From Patiria miniata (taxonomy: Eukaryota > Echinodermata > Asteroidea > Valvatida > Asterinidae): a stretch of DNA of 64,000 nt. Both the position numbers and the translations under genes were made by a program. The stretch lies in assembly GCF_015706575.1 (NCBI RefSeq), contig NW_024037072.1:14757162-14821161 (forward strand), read 5' to 3'. This document shows positions 44,213 to 54,500 of this stretch, piece after piece; within the stretch, counting starts at the first letter, position 1; every line of letters starts with the position of its first letter. A model generated the notes under the pieces. The model was not told where the DNA came from. It ran no database searches and worked only from the letters and a program-made list of their open reading frames with translations.

Positions 44213-46437
44213 TCAGCCTTTGCTGTGTCCAATGACAGACGATCTCGAAGAGGCCGCTGGGTATTTTAAAAAACAAAAAAATTTCCCTTCTTGTATTATT
44301 TTGTTAATTGAAAACTGATTTTCTGTTATTTCCTTTGATCCACCCACCCACAATTTCGAAAGCTGATCAACATTTTTTTTAACATTGCAATGCAATACAG
44401 ATTTACAAGGCATTGGTTCACCAGCCTACTCGTACATGTTGTACATGTAGGTTACCTTAGGCACGGTAAAGTTGGTCAACATGGATATTGATGTACATGT
44501 GGACTTTGGCATGCATATATTTCTGAAGAACACTGCATCTCAACCTGATATGCTGCACTCAATGAGAAACTAGTGTCCGGGGCCTTTGCTTGTATAGTGT
44601 ACAGTGCCAGCTGGCTGGGTGTGGTGTTCATGGGCTGCGAGTGCGCGGAAGCCGTGGATGACTCTCGATACGCTAAAGAGTAGGAAACTGTTGGATGGAC
44701 ATTGCACTCGGGTCACATCGCTCGAATATTTAATGTAAGTGTAACAAGCCAGTGGTAAAATGATTGTCTAGATGCAAGGCTCAAATTTCATGAAAAAAAG
44801 CACTAGATAGCAGGTCTAGTAACTGAAGAATCTTACTGGACCTGAACGATTTTTACAAGACCCGTGTCATAAATACGAAAAAACAACATTTTTCACTATG
44901 TGACAGGAATACAACAAAATGCTATTTACGAGTCACCCGTTTCGTGCGTGAATTTGGTAAGTTCCCCTGGAAAATTAGTCTAATTCTCTTTTGCCAGCGT
45001 GCACGGTCTTTTGCTTCGTAAAAGTCTGGGAACTGGACTGTACAACTAATTCACATGCAGTACAGGGATTCTGCTTGTCTACCTGCAGTGAACCTGGACG
45101 TTTAATATGGAGATGCAGCGGTAATATGAATACATGTACAAGGTATTGCTACCAATCTGAGTTGTGGTGGCGCGACATCGTACCAAAGGAGCATCAACGT
45201 ACATGTACTGTATGCACGTACGTATGTCTAAAACTGGCATGACTGGTTGCGTTGGCCAGGCAGCTTCGTTGCTTTTCGGCACGGCACAGGGAGTTTGTTT
45301 AATCAATCAAGTAATTAGCTCAAAGCACGCTAATAATCAGACCTTAACTGCAAGTATATTTGGGCGTCAGTTTGTTTATACAGTGCAAGAAAAAACACTA
45401 GACAGCCGGAATAGTGCAGTCACACACAGCACTAGACCGACGCTAAAATCACTAGACACGGTCCACGGTCCAGTGGGTATTTGGAGCCCTGAGATGTAAT
45501 AGACCCTGGCCCTGGCAAAGCCGGCCATGGTCTTTCATACGTAAACAGATTCGGCGAATAATCATGCAACTAGACTACGTACGACCTCGAGAAACTGACC
45601 AATCAGCAGGCGCCTTCTATGCATGCGTAATTTGAGTTCCTCGCGTGCGTAAACATCACGCCCACGATGAGAAGCATTTTTGCACAGGTTGTTGTATTAC
45701 GAAAACGCGGCATCAAACTTGACCAATCATAATCTTAATCCTGATATCAGAATGAAATGATGCCAAGCATGCTTAGATATACATGTATCAGACGTTATAC
45801 AGGAGACTTGGATCCGTGGATAACGGGTGATACTCAGAGAATAGTGAAATGGCTGCTGCCAATAGAAAACAGTCATTTTTCGGAATAGAATGTAGTAGTT
45901 TAAATATATGGAAAACTGTGAATGAGGTTTCAGATTTTGCCCGTAGATTTTAGAATAACTTAGTGTTCAATTATTCGACTTGGACTTGATTAAATATTCA
46001 CATATTGGATTTTGAAATGCACTGATCAAGTTAAACATTTGCCAGCTAGTATTGCCAGCCTTTAATAACAAGCTGACAGTCGGGTGCAAGTACGAAAATG
46101 GCTGATATTTGACTGATTTTAAGGTAATTTCAGTTAACGTTTCTTTGTGAAGCTCTCCAATCGCTAGAGTGGCTTTAAGCATTTGGACAAGTGATAAAAC
46201 AATGCAACTTTTTAGATTAAAATAACATGGTGGACACTTTTCATCATCACCTCGAGATGGCTCATATTGAAATATTTGAATCGAAAATATGCTTATCGGA
46301 TATTCGATTGAAAATCAAATATCCGGCGTATTTGGCATGGCACTATTTGACTGTATAATAATGTAAAACTGAATTATAGAAACAAGAATTAATGAGAAGG
46401 GGCTATTAAACGTTGAAACTAAGGTTCACGGTGTTAA

Positions 46438-46958
46438 AGGGAAGATACAACATTTGCAAACATAAAAAAAACACCGAAATGATCAAATTATCACAAAATA
46501 CCTTACTGTTGTTAGGGATTGACAGTCTAAAGCATCCTGTAAAATCGTGGCTCCTGGTGTGCTGACATTTTCAAGAAAAACTGTATTTTTCCAACGTTGG
46601 TCGGCCAACTAGCGTTGGAGAAAACTTTTTTTTTTCTCAAAAACTGCTCCTATTTTTTTCAAATTAGTTATTCCGCATTTTCTTTGCAATTGATTACACA
46701 CCTGTGAAGGGGTACGTAGCCTGCTAGACTGATTCTCTGATCTTACAATTCCCCAAAGTCTATAAATTGCTCCTTTTTATATTAAGTGGGGTCGGGGAAC
46801 CAGACTACAAGAACACGATTGGTTTTCTTGGTTTTTCCAGCATTTACAAGCCCAAAACGTGAAACAAGTCTGTGTGATAGTATTCTCTATGACATACTAA
46901 TCCTCCAAATCCATTTATTTCTGAAAAGTGCAGCAAAAACAAATGTTGTACATTCTCT
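46438..46958 (+). mobile_element. MITE, AGG(T/G)AA..ACATTTGC family
   Basis: Fourth copy of the family seen at 10692-11149. TTAA precedes it; TTAC follows. Ends AGGGAAGATACAACATTTGC and AAATGTTGTACATTCTCT. Confidence 0.7.
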
Positions 46959-47439
46959 TTACACCATCTTGTAATTAAACCTGACAAGTCATGAATACAG
47001 TCCTTGAAAATACACCTTCAATTTTTTGTTTTAACATTTTCAAGGGTATTTTAAATTAGATTTAATTAATATGTAGTTTCAAGCTTAGCATGCCTGCAGT
47101 AGAATACTGCACTTGTACACTCTAGACTGCTATGAACAACCTCAGGTTTTATTATTGTACCAAAGAGGTTGTAAAAAAATAATAGTATCAGTTCAATGGT
47201 TATCAAAAGGGCCTAATCCATTCTCATTGCTTGTGAGCGTGACTGCATGTATGTGTACATTGAATGGGCAAAAAATATTATAGACCTTCCGGTACATGTA
47301 AAATCCCTGATTTACACTTGTGGAGCCCTTAGGTTATGTACAACTGTGCTTAGTACGTATAAACCTGTTCATGTACCAGCAAGAGTGTGGCCATGCACCC
47401 ACTGCATGATCACACTCCAATTTGCATAGGATGAGAACT

Positions 47440-47700
47440 TCCAACCAATCATGGCCCAGATTGGATCATCTCACGTGGGTTGTTCCATTGCTGGTGGGTG
47501 TGTTTATCAGTGACCATTCGTGTGGGCAAGACTTGTCAGAGCTGGTTTTGCATTGGTTTGTGTTGGTGCACTTGGAGGTGTGACTTCTATTTATAGCTGT
47601 GTGGCATTCCTGTGACCCCTTCTCTTGGATGAACCCAACTAATGAACAAGTATCATGCCCACCCACCTCCTATATATCTGACTGGAGCTTGGTGAAAACT
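47440..47700 (+). promoter_or_regulatory. Candidate HMGCR promoter
   Basis: A TATATATC box (47671-47678) lies about 30 bp before the proposed transcript start. Upstream are CCAAT at 47445, an inverted CCAAT (ATTGG) at about 47460, an E-box CACGTG at 47472-47477, GGTGGGTGTG at about 47494 and another ATTGG at about 47551. NF-Y sites and SREBP-type E-boxes or SREs are known to act together at vertebrate HMGCR. The assignment rests on motifs and position only. Confidence 0.45.
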
Positions 47701-47840
47701 TGCCAGAGATTTGATTGAATCTTAGCAAGAAAGATCAACTCCCTCAGTCTTGCTGGCAAGATGATATTTAAGTGGGCAATAGAAGTAGAAAAAAACTACA
47801 AAAAGCAAGTGAAAATGATTGGCAATATTGACCAAGTCAG
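47701..47840 (+). other. Candidate HMGCR 5' exon (UTR or N-terminal extension)
   Basis: Ends in a perfect donor AAGTCAG|GTAAGT at 47840. It contains an ATG at 47761 followed by 26 open codons (MIFKWAIEVEKNYKKQVKMI...) and two bases of the next codon. Joined to the exon at 51346 the frame runs on through RSIRE into the conserved MLSN start, so it would add 31 residues; an in-frame TGA at 47716 lies upstream. Alternatively it is simply 5' UTR with an upstream ATG, or not an exon at all. Confidence 0.4.
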
Positions 47841-48514
47841 GTAAGTCTAAGCTATTTTTGGCTATATTTTTTATTTTGTTTTTTTACTGGTTTTCGTAGG
47901 GGTGATGTTAAGAGATGGGGTTGGAGGTTCTCTTTTACATTTTCCTTTTAAGATTTGGTGTGTAACTTTGCATGAACTATAGATTGGACTAACAGATTTT
48001 TACCATTTAAACAAGGTTGTTTTCTCCCAGTGCAGTGTTGGGGTCATGTGTGACACAATGAAAACCCTGTTTTTAGAAGTGTTTTTAATACATTGTAGCA
48101 AAACTGCATGTAGTCCCCCTTTTTCAGATTGGATACATATATCCTCCCAAAAATTCATTAGTTTAACATGTTCTTTTTGCCAATTAAAGTTGTTTAGTGA
48201 TGTATCAGTTTTAAAATGTAACAATAACCGGAGGGGAAACTTGGAAAAATACTTTTCGAACAGGTTGTTTTGCAGGCGAGTGTTTTTTGAGCTGAAACCT
48301 TTCAGCAAAGCTCCCAACATCATGCAAACATTACAAAACTAACTGTGTTTCATCAATCCTTTGATCAGCGACAATACTGGGGGGGGGGGGGGGGGATAGG
48401 GGGAGAAGGATTGAAAGAAAAAATATACCCAATAATTGCTTCGTGCAGATGCTGTTGATTCAAGTTGAATTGTAGCATGAAGATTTATTTTGTTCATGTA
48501 CCCGGTTCTGACCA

Positions 48515-48644
48515 TACCCCACCTGTGGGGTAATGTTCCTTTCAGGACACATCACCCCAATATTTTGACAATAGAAAAACATCACCCCAGAAGAGAATCT
48601 TTAGAAATTTAAGGGATAATGGGAACACAATGCTATCACCCCAC
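48515..48644 (+). promoter_or_regulatory. Cluster of SRE-1-like sterol response motifs in HMGCR intron 1
   Basis: ATCACCCCAA (48551), ATCACCCCAG (48581) and ATCACCCCAC (48635) occur within 94 bp; the last is identical to the classical SRE-1 of the mammalian LDL receptor promoter. Just before them is a palindrome TACCCCAC-CT-GTGGGGTA (48515-48532) whose right half reads ATTACCCCAC in reverse. A further ATCACCCCAT is at 50036. SREBP control of this gene family is well known in vertebrates; activity here is inferred. Confidence 0.5.
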
Positions 48645-48744
48645 TATTCCGTCTGGCTGGAGCGGACGTACTTGTAAGCTCATGGACACCTTTACATTTG
48701 TTTTGGAGCTTGTTTTTCTTAAACCAGTGTCTATTGTAAAGTGG

Positions 48745-49604
48745 TGCGTGGTACTTTCCCCGCATTTTTCCGTGGTTGGACTGTTTCATTTAACTTTTCT
48801 CTCGCCTTGGAACATTATTTACATTCAGAAAAGTTTGTCTGGCGGTGTGGGTCCGCTGTTTAGAAAGGACAAGGAAGTTACGAAAACCAATTGAAAATGC
48901 TTTTAGGCAACTTTGTTTTTTTCCAAATCTCCTGACAATAGCTGTGGCCGTTTCCCAGACTGCTTGATATTAGTGATCGGCAACATGAGAACTTGAGCAT
49001 ACAATGTAAAGCCAGACTTTTGTTCAGAATTATTTTTTTTTAATTTCCGGATTCTGCAGACCAAGAGCTTTCTAATAATCGTATAAAACTTTGTGGACTA
49101 CATGTACTGTGTTAAGTTACGGAAAAATGGATCGCCAACTAAATTGAAGTTGTAGAACTGAATTTTGAGATGCGTGGTACTTTCCCCGCATTTTCCTGTG
49201 GAGCTAACCAAATTATTGGACTGTTTCATTTAACTTTTCTCCCGCCTTGGAACATTATTCACATTCAGAAAAGTTTGTCTGGCGGTGTGGGTCTGCTGTT
49301 TACAAAGGACAAGGAAGTTAAGAAAACCAATTGAAAATGCTTTTAGGCAACTTTGTTTTTTTTCTTCAAAATCTCCTGACAATAGCTGTGGCCGTTTCCC
49401 AGACTGCTTAATATTAGTGATCGGCAACATGAGAACTTGAGCATACAATGTAAAGCCAGACTTTTGTGCAGAATTTGTTTTTTTATTTCCGGATTCTGCA
49501 GACCAAGAGCTTTCTACCAATCGTATAAAACATTGTGGACTACTGTGTTAAGTTACGGAAAAATGGATCGCCAACTAAATTGAAGTTGTAGAACTGAATT
49601 TTGA
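48745..49604 (+). repeat. 426-bp tandem duplication in HMGCR intron 1
   Basis: Two near-identical copies start at 48745 and 49171 (TGCGTGGTACTTTCCCCGCA) and each ends with GTAGAACTGAATTTTGA. They differ by a few small indels (for example an extra GAGCTAACCAAATTATT in copy 2 and ACATGT in copy 1) and scattered substitutions, so the duplication is recent. Confidence 0.92.
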
Positions 49605-50487
49605 AAAAATCGCTTTTAAAAATCCTGCTGTTGTAATTGCAGTGAATGAATAGTCAACAAATTAAACAAGACGAAAGTAGGTTTTAAAGATGTTTGATAG
49701 AAGGAAACAAAAACTTGGAAAAGGTAAAACAGGACTGACAGATTGAGGTTTGAAAGCAAACAAATTGACCACACTTTCAAATTTCGGCTCTGACCCACAC
49801 TGTACAGCAAAAGGACAATATCGGACTTTATGCATATTTCGTGGTGACAGGTCCCATATTTTTTTTTAATGGAGCGAGCTTTTGAAATAAAATTTACTAA
49901 AAGTATGTATTTAACAGCTGATTTATTTGAAACTTGGTTATGATCATCACTGTTGTCACTGACCATAAATCCTTATGAAAATATACAATTTACCAAGGAA
50001 GTGCTCAATGCTTACAAGTTCAGGTAAGCAAAAAAATCACCCCATACATATCCCTTCTTCCCAAAAAGTGCCCCATTTTTGAGGATTACAAGTATGTAGG
50101 CTAATGTTTCAGTTATTTTCTGAGGTCTGGAGTTATGTCTGTTGTGTAAATGTACATGTAGGTTTCTGCTGGTACATTCTGACGGTGTTAATGTGATAAT
50201 TTTAGCATACCCTGCTCCTCATCCGGAAGCTGTGATTTGTTTTATGGATAATGAGTATTTGTGAAGATAAATGCTGGTCCTCCTGTCCAGCAGGTGGGTT
50301 GAAGAAGTCACATACAGTGCAAAAAAACAACCAGCAAATAATTGATCAATTGAGACTATTCTCAACAGGAAGTAGGCTTCTCTTTGACACTTTTGTCCTG
50401 TATAATGTTCCAAGTTTATTTTTCTAAACTCGATGAGAGGGATTGAGTGTAGTCTTTTACTCCATCTTCCATTCTGTTCAACTTTAA

Positions 50488-50851
50488 ACCTCCTGCTATT
50501 TAAGCAGTCACAGACAGTCAAAAATGTCCATCCACTTGCCCTGCTTTTACTGTTATCAAAGGCTAGTCACCAGCAGTCAGATCACATGTCAAGCAAGCAC
50601 TGTGACTAGTCAAAGTCAGTTAGACCGTGAACAGACAAAGCAGGCAAGGTGTGGGCACAGCTGGGTTATCAATTATCCACAGTCAAAGCAAAGCTGTATC
50701 AACTTACTGGTACATAAACAGTCACAGCCAGTCAATCCTGCTTTACATACTATGTGTGTAGGCTGGGAATTCTTAACTGTTGAAAACAGTCACTTGTTTG
50801 ATTTTGACTGAAAGGACTACTTGGCACAGAATGTATGTTTGCAAAGGAGGG
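50488..50851. mobile_element. MITE, CCTCCTGCTATTT family, TTAA target
   Basis: 364 bp between TTAA sites (50484-50487, 50852-50855), right end AAAGGAGGG. It shares most of its length with 59901-60237, including GGCTAGTCACCAGCAGTCAG and GGCTGGGAATTCTTA. HMGCR intron 1. Probably piggyBac-like. Confidence 0.78.
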
Positions 50852-51358
50852 TTAAATATTTTTTTTGCTATCACAGTACCGTAGTTCTGTAAATTTAAAC
50901 AGTTTTGGTAAAAATACAAATTCCCATTCTGTTCTTTTCATGCACAGACATGTACAATGTATACTTCGTGTACCGTACATGCACCAAACTGACCATCAAG
51001 GCTAAGGGTTCTTCACATTGTGGAGGAGGAATATTTGAAAAGGTCAAATTTATTGCTGGTCATCCTAAATTCTTAATCTTCAGGGTAGGGAGTTTGGAAA
51101 AGCCTGAATGATTTTTGTTCTTCGCTCCTTGGATCAAAGGTTTATCTGAACAAATTGCAATGTTTTTTTTTTTAAGGGATACATGTACATTTTTAGGCAA
51201 ATAAACCTGTGGTGCTCTGGGGCCCGGCAACTATTTTATGGTGGATTCCCCCCCCCCCCCTAAATCTCACCCCTGATTTGTGTGTGTGTGTGTGAACATT
51301 ATCAAAGTATTTTGATAGGTCTTTTTAATTTATTTTTTCCTTCAGGAGCATAAGAGAG

Positions 51359-51520
51359 ATGTTGTCCAACATATTCCGTGCCCACGGGCACTACTGCTCC
51401 GCCCATCCGTGGGAGGTCATTGTTGGTACCCTGACTCTCACCATATGCATGCTGTCTATGGACTATTTCACCAGTCTGCCCAAAGTCTGCGGCTGGAACT
51501 ATCACTGCACAGAGACGCAG
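51359..51520 (+). CDS. HMGCR: HMGCR exon with conserved start
   Basis: The exon itself begins at 51346 after TTTCCTTCAG; 13 nt of probable UTR precede the ATG. It encodes the first membrane segment ([19 protein letters not shown]) and ends NYHCTETQ; donor ACGCAG|GTAATT, phase 0. Confidence 0.95.
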
Positions 51521-54500
51521 GTAATTTAACACAGAACAACCCCATCAGAGCATTGCTTTTTATTTGTCAGCTCTTCAATGTACAAAGTGTTCAACATTTA
51601 AGTGAGAATTAGTGAAAAAAATATGTCTTGGGGGGAATCAGTTCGCTACACAAAAAAATTAGGCAAGGCTGAGTGTAGTTTACAAAAATACTTACGTGTT
51701 CTTTGTTAAAAAATTATTCAAGCTGTTGACATGTTGGATTTTACACAATTGCCAGTATAGAGACTTTGGTTGAAATTGATTATGGGCCTTATTCACAAAT
51801 CGGCCATATTGGATGAGATTGAGGTAAAATCTTCATTTTTGGAACTTTTGTAGAGAAATGAAACTCGTGAATAAGGCCCATAAGTTGTCACCGTTGAATT
51901 ATTTCAAACTTTGAAGGACCCATTTGATATGTTCGACAGGTTGTAACTTATATCCAAATACCCTATATGTTACCCTCGACACCAAAATTGAACTCCAAGT
52001 TTTGCTGTATTTTTGATAAACTTGTACTTCAAATCAACCTCAGTACTTCAAATCTACAACAGTTTGTTGAATCTTCAATGGAGTATATGGACACACCCAA
52101 AAGGCATCCTGTGAAGAATTAGCAGGACAAAAAATAGGTTAACTGTAAAAATAAAGGTAAATTTCTTTTAGAATTGCAGTTTGTTTAAAAAGGTAAGTCT
52201 TGAGCTCTTTGGAAATATTATTTTTTTTGGAATTTTTCCCCCTAATTTTATTTTTATCCCTCCTTAGGATATGATGTCCTCAGATGTTATCATCGTCACC
52301 CTGGCCAATGCCATGGCCGTCTTCTACATCTACATGCAGTTCCATAAACTGAGAAAAGTCGGCTCCAAATATATTCTCGGTATGCAATTTATTTATTTTT
52401 TTTGTCATCAGAGGACGTGTTTCATAATCTTCCCAAGTTATATTTGTACAGTACTGATACACTATTTCTGTAGTATTTGTTCTCTATCAGTCATCTGTTT
52501 ACAATGCTATTGTTGGAAATACTTGGGTGCTATTTAGGTGTCTCTCCCATTGTGTGGATTCTAAAATTGAATATGCTGCACTATATGTAGACATCTGAAG
52601 CTAAATATACGCGTCACCTATTGTCTTCTGTACTTGATCTTTGGGCTCGGAGATAAGTTAGTGTTGGCGGGGTACTGAAAGTTTGACCAAAATAAACACC
52701 CTTTTTAATTTTATTTTTGTTTGGAAATTGGGTCACAGAGCTTCTTTTGGCTACAGTTTTGTTGTCCTTTAAGCAATGTTATCAGTTTTGAGAGCACTCT
52801 GGTGATATCGTGGGTCTCAATTATTTTGGTCACGTTTGTGTTTGATAGTGATTAAATAGGATCCTGATAGAGCCATGGTAGCTGCGAGATAACGAAAAAA
52901 GGACTTGCTATCGTTTCTTTTCTGGAAATAGATGTGATCATGCCATCTAGGATGGTCTGGAGATGGCTTGCGTAATAATCAAACGTAGCCGAAAATGAAA
53001 ATAATATTTGTGAAATAAGACCACCTTATTGCGCACACACAAAAACTTACTTGAAAAGAGTGAAATATGCTACTTACCAGAGCTGAAACCTTTCAGATTT
53101 TAATCTGAAAGCAGATTTTTAAAAACTTTTCCAGTGGGATTCCAGATTTTCTTTAACGATCCCACAAAAATGATTATTTAACGATTTTTCCACAAAACAT
53201 TTTTTTTTTTCATTATAATTTCAAACTAGAGGTTGTAGGAACATCCACACGGTGTTGGGCCATTGATTACTGCAAACTTTGCCCAACACACCAACTCAAT
53301 TTCAGATTTGTTTTGCCAAGGCCAGTTTCATCTCTGTACTTACCAGCTCTACAACTATGAAAAAATTTGGGTTTAGGGTCGAAGGAGAATCATTGTTCAT
53401 TTGGTTGGGGTTTTTTTTAGATGTAAATCTGAACATGTTGTTTATTGTACGGTAGGTGTCATAACTACCAAACCCTCAAATGCTTACTGAAAATATGAAA
53501 TGTGTTTGGGTTCCAATAAGTCCATTATTTTTTTCTTGAGGTGTGAAATCTGAGGATTTTGTTTCTTGTCTATCGTAGGGGTTGCTGGACTGTTCACCAT
53601 ATTCTCCAGTTTTGTATTCAGCAGTGCCGTCATTCATCTGTTTGGACTGGAGCTTACCGGCCTCAAGTAAGTTCTCAGTTAAAGTCTCATTTATAGGACC
53701 TAAGTAGAACAGACGCCCTAGCATAGACAATAGACAACCTAGTTACCACCTGTTTCCGGATTCTCCGGTTGTCTTTTAATGTCATAAACTTTTCTAACCT
53801 AAATCCTCTGAAATGAAAATCCTACTTGTACTATATTTTGATGAATTTTGGCCTGTACATCTTGGCCACTCGTAGAATCTTAATATTTAAAAAAGGAACA
53901 GCTGAAACAACAATAGTAGCAATTGAATCTAAAGTCTTAGCTAAGCCGCTTTTACTTGACACATACTTTGGTGTCCAAGTTTTGCCCGATTGTAAACAGT
54001 TTGCCAGTGTGTTTCGTTTGGACCCAGAGATTTCCTCACCAAAAACTAATTAGGAAGATGGGAAAGTTGACACAACCGATCTTCTTAAATTATGGGGATT
54101 TTTATTGTCGGCTTGTTTTTTTCACAGTGAAGCGCTGCCGTTTTTCCTTCTCCTGATCGACCTGTCCAAAGCCAGTGCCTTGACCAAGTTTGCGCTGAGT
54201 AGCGGTTCCCAGGTGAGTGGTGCCCCATGTACTATAACCAGTACTCACAAAGAATGTTCGGCTACCATGCTAAAAAAGTCTTACAATGGGTGTCATTAAC
54301 CCCACCCCTTCAAAAAAAAATTCTGTCAAAATGAACTGTCACTGTTAAGTCAAAATGTCACTGAGCTGCCATGTGCTGGGTGTAAAATTTCTTCATTAAC
54401 TCAGAACATTTGACAGAGCACAGGTGGTGTTTGGCTATAATTTCATGCCTTATCTTGCTCAGGATATGAGTTAAGTCTTCATTTTTGTTACTTGTCAATT

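Larger units (their letters stand above)
32152..47439. other. 15-kb intergenic region between RPL17 and HMGCR
   Basis: The two genes diverge, so both promoters should lie here; the RPL17 one (probably with a noncoding TOP exon) was not found. The region holds the MITEs and palindromes listed separately (33184-46958), a diverged fragment of the GGTAATCC family near 32870-33000, and AT repeats at about 36180-36290. Open frames such as 41888-41616 (minus, 90 codons) and 38772-39089 (plus, 105 codons) have no recognisable family. Confidence 0.6.
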
